53,878 nt of DNA. Origin: Acrasis kona. Lineage: Eukaryota > Heterolobosea > Eutetramitea > Acrasida > Acrasidae. This document shows positions 40,879 to 51,575 of this stretch, one piece after another (the first letter of the stretch is position 1; every line of letters starts with the position of its first letter). The position numbers were made by a program, and so were the translations under genes. The notes under the pieces are model-generated. The model saw only the letters and a program-made list of their open reading frames with translations, did not search any database and was not told the origin of the DNA. The stretch lies in assembly GCA_026419775.2 (NCBI GenBank), contig JAOPGA020000744.1, forward strand, positions 1 through 53,878. Reading direction: 5' to 3'.

Positions 40879-42034
40879 TCACTTAAACGTAATGTTACAA
40901 TTGTAGAAATTGTTGCCAGTTTTTTGAGATTCTATTGCTTTCTCAAATGTTTGGTTGGTTTCCGCACCAACGATACTGTCATTCAACTTCATTCCCACTG
41001 CACATCTTTTTTCAACATTTTCGTCAATGTATCTCTCAACGGTAGTGCTACTACTCCACCTTCCTGCTCTTTTCAAGTCATTGAAGGAAACTGCTGACGT
41101 GCTTGCTAGTGTTGTAGCTCCTGTTCTTCTTCCACTTCTTCCAGAGTATCGCTTTAATCCCACTTTGTTATTAGCCGTACTGGAGCGATTTGTTGATTTA
41201 TTTCCAGTTCTTATTTCCTCTTGAACGTCTTCTGGCAACAAGTCTTGAATGTAATTTAACATTTCTCTGGTGAACTTTGATAGAGTATTTCTTCCAATAG
41301 GTGTGTGCTGCACCGTGTTTGTCCTAGAGATTGACCTCATAAATTTACCGCCTTTAGTTTTTTTTACATCATCTGACGTCATGTCTATGTATTGCCCAAT
41401 TACACTTGCAGGGCAATATAGCTGCTTGTTACATTTAGGGATCATTATGAACGAACCGTTTCCGTTTGGGTCTGTCTTGGCGGTCGGAAAGTAAATTCTA
41501 ATGTCTCCATTTGGCAGTTTCACCACATTCTCAAACTTAAGACAATCAATTTCCTTTACTCTTAGAAGGCTGTTAAACAAGAACGCCAGGAAGACCTTTA
41601 ATGACAGTTCCCTTCCTGATGGTTGAAGTCGCTCGTACAGACCGCGTACCATTTCTTTAGTGAACATCTCTGCCTGATTGGCGAACATGGTTCCTGATCT
41701 CATAATTCCAGAGAGTGTTCTTTTGGTTATTGAGTATTTTTCATGGTTTTGCAGCTTTGGAAGACCCTTGTTTTCTAAATAAAAGTTAAGGGCTGAATGA
41801 TAACCCCACCGACGAAGGCATGTAATGCTTGCCTAGAAATGTAAAAAAGAGTGCGTAGGTCTTCTCATCATAACGATATGATGGGTCTTTCTTCAAAAAG
41901 TCTAAGAAGACGTTGATTTTTTTTGTGTACATCAAACTTGTGGATTTCGACACACTACTGCTTATATTTTGTTGTTGCTCCGCTTCTAAATCCAAGTTGG
42001 ACGTGCTACGTAATGCTTCGGTAATTCTTTTCAT
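40879..42034 (-). pseudogene. Crypton-like tyrosine recombinase, frame-shifted
   Basis: Two frames join: 42034-41786 (MKRITEALRSTSNLDLEAEQ, then SKSTSLMYTKKINVFLDFL, the SAM-like core-binding part) and about 41800-40879. In the second frame SALNFYLENKGLPKLQNHEK leads on from the first after a one-base frame change near a GGGG run at about 41810. Catalytic series: Arg in FNSLLRVKEIDCLKF, Lys in FPTAKTDPNG, the box GRSGRRTGATTLAS where many relatives have H-x-x-R, then RAGRWSSSTTVERYIDE with the Tyr. There is no RT or gag nearby, as expected for a Crypton, which moves as DNA. The frame change may be an error or a disabling mutation. Confidence 0.6.
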
Positions 42035-42247
42035 TTTTCATTTTTTTGATAGAAAAGTAGTGTCTATTTATGGTCCTCAACGTCCAATAGATCTTTGTGA
42101 CGGTTTATTGGTGCCTGATAACCACTTTCTAGTTCATTTACACATATTATACTAGATTTCATTGTCTGTTGTAATTTCAATCTATTTTACAAAAACCCTT
42201 TTATTCCCTTTAGTTTTTTTTACATCAACTTGTTGTGTGACACATCA

Positions 42248-42874
42248 TTACATTAAATCCAGTCTATCTGGATGGATTTTGAAGTTGGGATATAACTCCT
42301 CATCATAATATACAATTTTTTTTCTTTGTCTATGTTCTTTTTTTTGGTTGATTTCATAGATACATTCACGGATTTCTCTGTTCCATTTTTTTGTTGGAAT
42401 ATTTCTTCTCAAGGCCCACACTCCAAAATTTTCAATCTCAACCATATCCTTGTCATACCTTGGAAGACCGTAGCAATTGAATAGAGAGATCCATGCACTT
42501 GCCACTTCCTTGACATGTCTTGCTCCCTTGAAATTGAATGGCGTGGCCAACTTGTAAGCTAGTTTGGTACATGCCTCCGTTTTCCTCTGCTCCAATTCTT
42601 CTTTAACTGGTTTGAAAACAACTCCAGCTCCAAGGTCTAGTCCGATTTCTTTCTCCATTTCCTCGCAATAAGAGATGTAGTTCTCCATTACTCTCTTTTC
42701 TTCTTCTTCTTGATCCTGTTGAGCTTTCAACTGCTCTTGCAGTGGCACATTGAATAGAATGTCGTCCTCATCGAAGATCTCGTCGTAGTACTGATCAAGA
42801 CCTTCACTTTCATCATAGTCTTCTCTTAAGCTGTTAAGATCAAGCATCTTAGCCGTTTGTTTTTTATATAACAC
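42248..42874 (-). CDS. Acidic protein, unknown, probably element-associated
   Basis: A 208-codon frame whose first half is very acidic (LREDYDESEGLDQYYDEIFD) with a coiled-coil stretch (LQEQLKAQQDQEEEEKRVME); the second half is basic (INQKKEHRQRKKIVYYDEEL). No domain recognised. It is upstream of, and on the same strand as, the Crypton-like recombinase, so it may be an accessory gene. Confidence 0.4.
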   Translation of the reverse strand: MLYKKQTAKMLDLNSLREDYDESEGLDQYYDEIFDEDDILFNVPLQEQLKAQQDQEEEEKRVMENYISYCEEMEKEIGLDLGAGVVFKPVKEELEQRKTEACTKLAYKLATPFNFKGARHVKEVASAWISLFNCYGLPRYDKDMVEIENFGVWALRRNIPTKKWNREIRECIYEINQKKEHRQRKKIVYYDEELYPNFKIHPDRLDLM

Positions 42875-43648
42875 AATAAACGATTAAAAAAACAGTAGTA
42901 ACTATTATTCGGTGAATAATTTATTATTACATCTCATTGACTTTTTAGAATTGATTGATATTCTCTGTAGACAGTCCCGGAACTTGAGACATTTTAAAGG
43001 GTCAACCTCGGGACGAAAACTTTTGTCAGCACTTTATCCTCGGAACATGCCTAAAAGTTACTCGGAATAATTAGCGTAGCTAATTATGACTCGTAATCGT
43101 ATTTATGCCTGTTCCTTTGATAACAGTGTAGAAAAGAACTAGTCTCTTCATTCTTTAGAGTATAACAGACTTCTATTTTCGGTTGAGGTGATTGTTTACA
43201 AGCTTACAATCAATACAATGCCAGTGCTCGCGAGCACTGGCGAAAAATTTTTATTACTTTATCACTTAATTTTAGGGGGGGTGGTCTTACAAGATCAATA
43301 GGGGGTAAAAAATAAGTGATTATTGCGCATGCCCTTTTAAATTGAAACATTGGAATCGCTTTTATTAACATCACAAGGATCATGAGCTACCTGTGCAGAC
43401 TAAAATAGTTAATAGTAGTGAAACAAATATTTACCTCTGCTGGCAAATCTACACTAAAATTGATTAAAAGTGCCTTTAAAATACATGACCTGTTTTTTCA
43501 ATTTGTCAAAACCCCATTCTATTCAATTTATCAATAAAACTATTTAAAACGATATATTTGTTATTTTCGGACCTCGTGTTTGGATCGATTTTTTGGGGTT
43601 GGTTGAAGCTTAATTCAAGTCGGGTTGTTTAATAAAAATATTATTTAT
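42875..43648. other. Non-coding, holds a palindrome and G-rich motifs
   Basis: No gene. Features are the 22-bp perfect palindrome at 43220-43241 and the G7 and G5 runs at about 43274 and 43300. Confidence 0.45.
43220..43241. repeat. Perfect 22-bp palindrome
   Basis: GCCAGTGCTCG is followed directly by its reverse complement. A perfect 22-bp palindrome is not expected by chance in about 54 kb (about 0.01 expected). The half CGAGCACTGGCGA also occurs at 1060-1072 in the flank of the DIRS-like element. It could be a recombinase site. Confidence 0.7.
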
Positions 43649-44404
43649 TTAATACAAGTGTCTTGTACAATGGCACATAGAGTCGCGACAAGGGACATGT
43701 ATATAATAGTGCCCATGATCATACCTTCGGTTAAGTTCACTAGGGTGGTATGGATGATGGCTGATAACACCACATGGACGCTCTTGATGAGCAAAATAGT
43801 GTTNGTGGTATTGAGGACCTTGATAGTATGGCCTATAATGTCCACAATTTTCACGTTCAGTGTAACTATTATGAGGACCTTGACTCTCAACTGGTTTTAA
43901 AGTTAGGGTTTCATTCTGCTTGCACCTCTCCTCCAAGTCTTTGATCTTCTTCTCAAGCTCCTACAGTTTTTGCCTTCAAGGTACTAGACTCATTTTTGTG
44001 ATGCTGTGCCTCACTTGTACTTTTCCTCAGGTCTTCTTCAAGTGATTGGACTTGGCAGCTTAAATTTCCTATATAAGCACCATCAATCTTCTTTTCTTTC
44101 CAAAGAGTCTTTAATTCCGCACTAGCTGCTTCTCGAAATAATCAAACCCAACCTCTAGTACTTNATCTCCATCACCAGATGCCAGATTATCAGAGTTTAC
44201 ACAAACTAATATGGGGCTCTCTTTATCTGTGTACTTTCTTATTCCAAGGACAAGGTTACGGCCACCCCTGTTCTTCAGGTCAATAATGTTCCCTGAGGCT
44301 ACAGACTGTTCAGTGATCTCATTTTGAAGACCAGAATAAAATGTAGAGCCATCCTTTAAATCAAGCTTTTTGTCAAAGTACTTGAAACCGTTTGTTGAAG
44401 TCAT
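43649..44404 (-). pseudogene. Coiled-coil protein gene with frame breaks, unknown
   Basis: Starting at 44404 (MTSTNGFKYFDKKLDLKDGS) the frame gives about 97 residues with a possible globular start (NLVLGIRKYTDKESPILVCV). It then shifts to a helical segment (AELKTLWKEKKIDGAYIGNL; CQVQSLEEDLRKSTSEAQHH) and shifts again to a third frame (LEKKIKDLEERCKQNETLTL) that ends in a His/Tyr/Arg-rich tail (HYRPYYQGPQYH). Frame changes near 44115 and 43960 and unread bases at about 43804 and 44164 suggest base errors or decay. It is divergent from the DUF7869-type transposase and may be its accessory gene. Confidence 0.4.
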
Positions 44405-44553
44405 TTTTTTATTTGTGTTGAAAGTTTTACTTGAGTTCAGGAAGTTTAAATATCCGGAATACGGAATAAATAAAGGAAAACCTTCTTCCTTTTACCTGAT
44501 AAATTCAATCCAATTCCAACTTCTTCAATGTTATTTTTTAAAAACACCGATAC

Positions 44554-45294
44554 ATGAGCGCACCAAGTACATTTTCTTCTTTGATACAGTCTATGAAAGT
44601 CTCTGTTGAGAAGGCAACCAGAAAGTACTCAGTAACAAAGAGGAAAGTCAGAACAGCAGAACAAAAAATTAGGAAGAAGCAGAGAACACTTCTAAACCCT
44701 TCCAATATAAAGAAAAAGCTTGAGAAGGCTTGCTACAGCCAAGTATGTACTGACCACTTTAGCGTCAGCGAGATTGCTGATATTCGGTCAATCATGGCTG
44801 ACATGAATGAGAGAGAACATACTGAATTTATCGTACATTTCATGCATGGGGCATGCTCTAATAAAAAAACTAAAAAAGAATTGGCCATTAATTACCACAT
44901 CAAGGGCAGAAGTGTATGTGCTCAAACATGGAGGGACATATATGGTATTTCAAAACACAAGGTGCGAATTGCAAGAAGACATTTTATTGAAGGCACAGAA
45001 CATGCAAATCTTGGTTCCGTCCGTACATCAAGAAAGTTTGAGTTAGCCCATTCCTGGTTTGTCACATTTGTTGAGGCCTACGGAGACCTGATGACTAACT
45101 GTGATGAAGTCCATCTATCAATGTTTCTTACGTTGTTAAATGTTTGGAAAATGTATAAGGCTGATATGGAGGACCTGGCTGAAAAAGATGTATATGAATA
45201 TCCTGCATTTTGTGCGATGATTGTTAAACATTTTCCAAACGTCTGTCGGCCAAAAGATTCTCGCTTAGGTTTGTGCGACAAATGTTATAAACTG
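44554..45294 (+). pseudogene. DUF7869-type transposase, 5' part (split by insertion)
   Basis: This is the N-terminal 247 codons of a transposase-like gene whose remainder is at 51758-52543. It has a basic coiled start (KRKVRTAEQKIRKKQRTLLN), a KELAINYHIKGRSVCAQTWR helix-turn-helix-like region, then the knuckle LGLCDKCYKL. The family, common in oomycetes, cnidarians and fungi, continues with an acidic RNase H-like core. Here the frame is interrupted exactly after CTG at 45294 by the element at 45295-51748. The last residues in the raw frame (QGGATSLLRRIKPE) come from the insert. Confidence 0.7.
45286..45294 (+). repeat. 9-bp target-site duplication, left copy
   Basis: TATAAACTG immediately precedes the left tip CAGGGGGGTGCAACTT. 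The same 9 bases, with two unread positions (nATAAACTn), follow the right tip at 51749-51757. Both copies lie in the same codon phase of the interrupted gene. Confidence 0.8.
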
Positions 45295-45339
45295 CAGGGG
45301 GGTGCAACTTCCTTGTTACGGAGAATAAAACCTGAGTAG

Positions 45340-45492
45340 AGATAACTGAAGAATTTTCAGAATTTTGAAAATATATATATCAAAACTAATTATATTTTTT
45401 CTAATTTAGAATATGTGAATTCTAANAATAAAACTCATCAACTATTTATTCAAAATTGACACTCTCTAATTCTATGCATTCAAAACAAATAC
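45340..45492. other. 5' non-coding region of the inserted element
   Basis: AT-rich sequence between the left tip region and the first gene, with one unread base at about 45426. The promoter of the transposase-like gene would lie here. Confidence 0.35.
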
Positions 45493-48400
45493 ATGCTTAC
45501 ATCATTAGGATGCACATCATTTAAAATTAATGACACGAATAAATCATTTGTGCTTTGTGCATTTTGTAACCAACCACAGTCCTATACNAATGTTGCGAGG
45601 CATATGAAAACCTGCAAATCCAACCCAGGCAAAATCCCACAGTTAGATGTTTGTGCAGGTCTACCATCTGATGAATACGCTATTCTCACAAATCATGCAG
45701 GACATATCCTGCAAGGCAATATCACTTTGAATGATAATAACTATCAACAATCAATCATGGCCACCAAATCAGATGAGCGGTTGTACTCAGTTTCTTGCAC
45801 AAGTATCAAGCAAGAACGTTCAGATGTGTGTTTATATTGTGCGCGTACAAGAAGAATCTTGAATCAAAAGCTAGCCAGATTACCAGACCTAAACAATCGT
45901 GAACAAGTATTGCAAATGAGAACACCTAATGATACCCCCCCTTTGGCACTAGCTAAGATAAATGCATTGTCGGATGCCCTCACAGACAAGAATAAGAGGT
46001 GTGTACAGTACTCAAACAATGTGAGCAAGGAAACAAATGACGATCGAATGAAGTTGCAAGATCGGATGCCCTCACAGACAAGAATAAGAGGTGTGTACAG
46101 TACTCAAACAATGTGAGCAAGGAAACAAATGACGATCGAATGAAGTTGCAAGAGTCATTTGTAACCTGTGTTCAAGAAGGTCTGTTAGATAAGGGTAATT
46201 TCAAGTTCTATATGCTGCAAGACATGTTCCAAAATATGCGTCAATCAAATTATGGCGTGAGACATAGTCCTGAAATGCTGCGCTTCTGGCTAATGGTTCG
46301 GTACTATGGTGGCTCTAAAGTTTTTGATATCCTTGGAGGACAACGAAACAAGAACAATATCAAAAAGTCAGAACAAACAAATGACAAAACAAACTTTGTA
46401 GTACCATCAATCCGTACACTAAAGAGCATGTCACCCCGAGGCTGGTATGGATTAATCAACGACAAAGAGATAAATATAATACGAGTAAGCATTGAAAAAA
46501 GGAGACAATCCAATGTTTTTATCTCACCATATTTTATCATTGCTTATGATGACATGGATATCCGACCTGGCTACGAAATATGGAGAGACTGCGTTGTTGG
46601 TAGTGAAGAGCTGATTACTTTTGAAGAGTTTGAAACTCTCAGTGCAGTTGATCTTGATAGAAGAATGGGGAGCAAGATGTGTGTTTTCAAAGCAATCAGT
46701 ACTTGTGGCCAAGTAACTATACCTGTTGCATTATGGGTTAATCATGATTCTAAAAGGAACAACAGTGAAGATGACGCCTGGGTTATTCAAAAGCTGAAAC
46801 TTATAGCTACTGCATTAGAGCATGATACGTTTCAAGTCATAGGTAGCAGTTCTGACGGAGATTTAGTTCATAATGAAAATTTTGTTGGACATATGAAAAA
46901 ATGGAACGAATTAAGAATTAATAAAAATGGGTGGTTTCATATCTTTGATGCAGAGCATCTCGCAAAATCAATTAGAAATGCTTTGTTAAAAAGAACTTTT
47001 TTTGATGTTATTACTAATTGTGATAGAGAAGATATCATTGTCAAGTTTGAAATGGCTGACCTTGTGAAAATGTTCAGCTCTAATGAGTTCAATTTATCTG
47101 ATTATTTGACAACCAATGATTTATCTCCTAGTGATATCATGCAATTTCAGCCCTTGAAGAATCTTGTTGATAATAAGGTTACAAGCGCACTTGAGTCTGC
47201 AACTTCTCCACTTCCAAAGGCATTGTCTTTGTTCCTGAAAAACATTAGAAATATATACGAAATTCCAAGAATAAGTAATGACAAGATGTCATTGGACGAC
47301 AAGGTCAAAGAGTTGCAAAACACTATGAATTATTTTCAAAATATTCAAAATGTAGAACCTGGTGGTGTTAGTAAAAGAAGTTACAAGTTTGATAAAAGAA
47401 CTTTATTCAGGATCATCAGCTTCTGTTCGGCTATTAAAGCTTTAATGGAGTTTTTAAAGAAACATCCTGACCCAAGGGTTGCACAGTTTGTTAAGCTATC
47501 AGCTTTATCAACATTAGCTGTTGAGCACACTTTCTGTATATCACAATCCAAAGTGCCCTATCCAACAGTAAGAGAATTCATAAATACATTCGCTTATGCA
47601 TGGTGGATACTGCAAAATATTCACACTGATCCAAAAGAGAAAGAATTAAACTTACCACTACCAGCTCCAACTACATGTTACAACATACTCGATATTCTCT
47701 TTCCACGCCCTGATCTTCCAACTCCTTATAAGGCACCTAAGAGAACAGCAGAGAAGCTTAAGCTCTCTGCAGCTAGTCTTGAAAAACTCAGCGAAAGAAC
47801 AGCTGGAAGACATGATCCCACTCCAAGGAATGTCCATGCTCATAGATCAAGTGTCCTTTATCAGTGTCCTTATGAATCTTGTGGCTATAAAGCATACAAG
47901 TTACTTGGGGCACTTGTATCTCATTTAACAAGTAAACATGAGGCCAAGGTTAAAGAAAGCGGTAAATCTGCAAAAGAACTTGGTAACGAGGTTCAAAGAT
48001 GTTCTATATTGAAGCATATTGAAGCTCAAGTAGCATATCGTTCTCAGTCAGCAGATTTAGTTGGGAAACAAAAACTTGATGTTATATACCTTGCAGCAAA
48101 AAGTATTGTTAAATCTGTTGTACATGAAAAAGATCTTCTTATAAATGAAAAGCCCATTGACGAGGAGGTGTTCTCTGCTAGTTTAAACGAGTCAGTAGTG
48201 GTTAGAGATACAATAGACACGGATTATATCTCATTTGATCAGTCTTGCATTCATAATGGTGTAAAGTATCACATTGTCATAGTTGACATTGAAACAACAG
48301 GATTTGCCAAAAATGCAGGCATAGTGCAAATAGCAGTGAAATCTTTGAATGATCCAAATATTAGAACACTTCTTATAAATCCAGCACCTTATGTTGCTCC

Positions 48401-49976
48401 AGTTATTATAAATGGAACAAACGCTGCAATGTGGAGTTTAAAAGCAATAACCGATGCTCACCAGATTACACCATCTATGGTAGAGGGATGTCAAGATATG
48501 GAGGCTGCTATAGAAAGCTTGTGCTACTACCTGACTGCTGATGAAACAGCTGTACCAATAATTATAGGTCACAATTGCAAATTTGACAAAACAAGGCTGG
48601 ACCATTGGGCAAAAAAACTCGACGTAGAGAATTGGAGCACTGAATGGCTGTGGTTAGACTCCATCAACATGATAGATGCAGTTACCGTCAATGGCAAGAA
48701 ATCGCGAAAGCTGAAAGACTTATTTACATCATGCTTTGGGGAGGATGTATACAACCAAGCATCTCATCACAGAGCTGAATGGGATGTCCAAATGACGTTT
48801 GATCTATTACAGCAACAGCATAATGATGTCAAGAAAATAGTTTACGATCAGTTAAAAGAATTGGGAAACCAACTAGAAGAAGATGATGACAAGTTACTGG
48901 AAGATGAGATTGCTGCTGAAAACAATGATCACAATCCCAGTGCTGATGAAGAGGAGCTTGATTGTATTGCTGATGACAACGGTGATGACATTTATGACGG
49001 TGAGGATGAATGCGAAGTGATTGATACTCCATCCCCAGCACCATCTGCAAAGCGAAGTAGATCTGAAACAAGCACAGACTCCAAAAACAAGAGACCAAAG
49101 CTAGATGATCCTGGACACTGCTTATGCAGCAGCAAATGCAAGACCAGCAGATGCGTCTGCAAAGCAGCCAATAGGTTTTGTTCTACTAACTGCCATAAAA
49201 ACCAAAAGAAAGTCCTGTGCGAGAACAACTGTACTGCACCAGTTGAACGTGTTAGATCTTATCCTAATCACATTGATCTTACAAAACCAGGTTTCAGACT
49301 GAACGCGTCAACAATGCTTTCCGCTCTTAATAAGATATTTGAAAAAGGAAACTTTAAAATGAGGGAGTACCGTTTAGATAATGGTGTCTATGACGAAGAA
49401 GAAATTTATGAAGACATTGTGAACCTGTTGAATGACAATGATTATTGTTACTATGCGTTTTTATATAATGAGCATTATACATCACTTACGTGCATCAAGG
49501 AAAATGACTCTATTTATTGCTTTTATTTTGACTCAATTGCGGTAAACTACCAACTTGAGACAGCACTACTAGAGATTTCAAAGAGACATGCACAGTTTAA
49601 ACTTCAGCGCCTTTTCAACAGAGGATTCCAAGTTGATAACTGGAGCTGCGGATACTGGGTAATTGTAGTAGGAAAAGCTGTCTTTAAATATTTTAATGAC
49701 AAAAGCACATATAAACCGATAAAGCACTTTATACTTGATATGAGTCAAGAGCTAGCAGTTCTGTTTTACGGCGATACGGAAATTTATTTAAATGCAATTT
49801 ACCTTTCAGATATTGAGCCTCATGCCTTTGATACAGTACATTATGAGAATAATTACATTTCATATGAAAATTCAAATCTTCGAACAGGTCCATACAATAA
49901 TGAGGGAAAGAAAAACAGATTTACAAGTGAAACGTGCAAAACAATCCAGTTTAGTGATAATATTGACTGTAGTTAA
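45493..49976 (+). pseudogene. Multidomain transposase-like protein: zinc finger, RNase H-like core, C2H2, DEDDh exonuclease, CXC, Ulp1-like protease
   Basis: Two frames (45493-46116; 46113-49976) form one protein once one copy of the 92-bp duplication is discounted. N-terminal finger: CAFCNQPQSY..VARHMKTC. In second-frame numbering the core has AYDDMDIRPGYE (D146-149), SSSDGDLVHNEN (D248), FDAEHLAKSIRN (D279, H282) and TLAVEHTFCISQ (E471); the D-x2-H-L-x-K-x2-R-N box recalls P-element/THAP9 transposases. A C2H2 finger (YQCPYESCGYKAYKL, about 587) follows. Then comes a DEDDh exonuclease: VDIETTG (D725), GHNCKFD (820-825), HHRAEWD (885-891). After an acidic linker a cysteine cluster (C1003 to C1040) and a C48 protease site follow: H1121, D1140, Q1173, C1179 (DNWSCGYWV). 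Intact but for the duplication. Confidence 0.75.
45970..46153 (+). repeat. 92-bp exact tandem duplication inside the transposase-like gene
   Basis: Copy 1 is 45970-46061 and copy 2 is 46062-46153; both start TCGGATGCCCTCACAGACAA. Since 92 is not a multiple of 3, the reading frame changes at the duplication. Subtracting one copy makes the two flanking frames coincide (VSKETNDDRMKLQ continuing into ESFVTCVQEG). Confidence 0.9.
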
Positions 49977-50163
49977 TAAATTGTAATTAAATATCAAATG
50001 GATCACTGGTAATTATAATAAGTATATCAAGGTAGCTACAACTTTGTTGTTGTTGCATATAGGTCTGCATATCTTAATATACCAGTGTAGAAAGTTATAT
50101 GATGTAGCTTCTTCGATGAATTATCTTTTTTGTGTCACACTCTTGTTAATAAAATTTTTTGTA

Positions 50164-51342
50164 ATGGTCAAGAATCCAGTTTTTGTGTGTACGTGTTGCG
50201 CTGCCGAAGAGTGTACAAAGACTGAACACATAGGAAGAGAGTTTGGAGAGAGGAACAAAAAGGGAAAGCCATCAAACAAAATATCAAAAAGAGTTCTAGA
50301 AGTCTTGTTGTACAAATTCCCAAAAGGAATATTTGTTGATGGATTCGTATGCTCTCACCACAAGAGCAAATACAACACCAAATCAAAATATTGTAGAGAA
50401 TTTATTTCCCTAGATCCAACTCTCAGACAAAATTTTGCAACTACAGCAGAACAATTACTATTTGAATGGAGGTCACCTAAGAATGCGGTATGCACTATTA
50501 ACTCTTTTGTTAACAAGATGTAGACCAAGAAAAAGTACGTTGTAGAAAGAGGATTCGTTGTGAAAGATGGAGCGGCTGATGGGGAAATTGAAACATTCTA
50601 TAATGTTGTTGGCAGAAGGGAATTAGCCATATTCAACGAGGACTATAAAATGGTCAGACCGGATGGGGGCACAATCGCCCAATTATCAAAGGGTGTATTC
50701 ACTGCTGCAATGATGAAGACACTTTATGAGTCAACACTAGACCTTGCCGATGACTTCGCCCCAAAATGCGGCTTGGATGAGGTAAAAGGAGTAAAGGCAG
50801 TCCACCATCTAGGACAGTGGCGGAAGTATCAAAAGCGTGTCTTCGAAACGAGTGACTCAAAAAACGAGCACGCCCAGAAATGGTTAAAAGTGAACACTGA
50901 CTCAGGGCTTTTCAACACATTAACCAAATACATTCATGATACTATGCCAGATTTGTTTAGTACGTATGAAAAAGCCTCCAAAGTGAAAGAATCATTGTTC
51001 CCTCCATTTAATTCTGTAGCCATTAACTATGGCACGAGTAAGAGACACCAGGATGATGATGACTTTAAATACGGCCACGCGTTTATTGTTCCGTTTGGTG
51101 ATTACAGAAGAGGAGAGTTGATAATGGAGAACATCATTACAGGTGCAGATGCTCAACCTGGTGATATCGTCCACTTTGATGCGGCTAACATCTGGCATTA
51201 CAATCAAGAAGTAGAAGGTGAGAGGTTTTCCCTAGTATTTTTTACAGATAGAAATTCTTTCTTCCCCTGTCTAAAACTATTGTCTAATGATAGAGTAAAC
51301 CCTTTGAAAGAGTCGCACAACCAATCTGAAACGAGCAAATAA
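50164..51342 (+). CDS. TET/JBP-type 2OG-Fe(II) dioxygenase with N-terminal zinc cluster
   Basis: Predicted to oxidise a modified base (5-methylcytosine or thymine type) in DNA with Fe(II) and 2-oxoglutarate. Two exons, 50164-50487 and 50524-51342, are joined in frame by a 36-nt intron (GTATGC to GATGTAG), giving 380 residues. Exon 1 is a Cys/His-rich module (VFVCTCCAAEECTKTEHIG; FVCSHHKSKYNTKSKYC), a likely DNA-binding zinc cluster. Exon 2 has the double-stranded beta-helix signature, numbered in its ORF from 50560: NYGTSKRHQDDDDF (His163, Asp165), QPGDIVHFDAANIWH (His213) and GERFSLVFF (Arg222 for 2OG). The catalytic set is complete. The TET/JBP assignment rests on motif spacing and the known link with DNA transposons; an AlkB or prolyl-hydroxylase relative is possible. 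Confidence 0.7.
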
Positions 51343-51575
51343 AATATCCTATTTCAATCCCTGGGTTTTACGTCCAAACTGGTGAGCTTTATCATTTGCA
51401 TCAGACGTTTTATTACAAAATCTATATTTATTAATTACATTTTCGTATTTTTTTATCCGATCGGATGATATTGACATTTCTCCTTAGTTTCACCGCATCA
51501 TCCTATGTTACACCCCCCTGCATGTAATATGTATACATTATATTTATTACATTTAATATTATAATTGTACTTCAA
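51343..51575. other. 3' non-coding part of the inserted element
   Basis: AT-rich. It contains the sequence ACACCCCCCTGCATG at about 51508, which read on the minus strand matches the left tip CAGGGGGGTG[C/T]AAC, and so may be an internal or older terminal repeat. Confidence 0.4.

Larger units (their letters stand above)
37945..43310. mobile_element. Mobile-element block bounded by G-rich motifs
   Basis: The left side carries AGGGGGGTC at 37945 and again at about 38016, with a G8 run at about 37983. A segment at about 38005-38035 (ATCACTAGTATTAGGGGGG, then TGACAAGAGCAA) resembles 43261-43299 (ATCACTTAATTTTAGGGGGG, then TTACAAGATCAA) in direct orientation. Inside are a decayed DDE transposase, a Crypton-like recombinase and one unknown gene. 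Whether this is one composite or several stacked elements is not resolved. Confidence 0.4.

Noticed and set aside
51454-51465. 12-bp palindrome ATCCGATCGGAT
   Set aside because: About a dozen perfect 12-bp palindromes are expected by chance in 54 kb, and nothing else supports a function.
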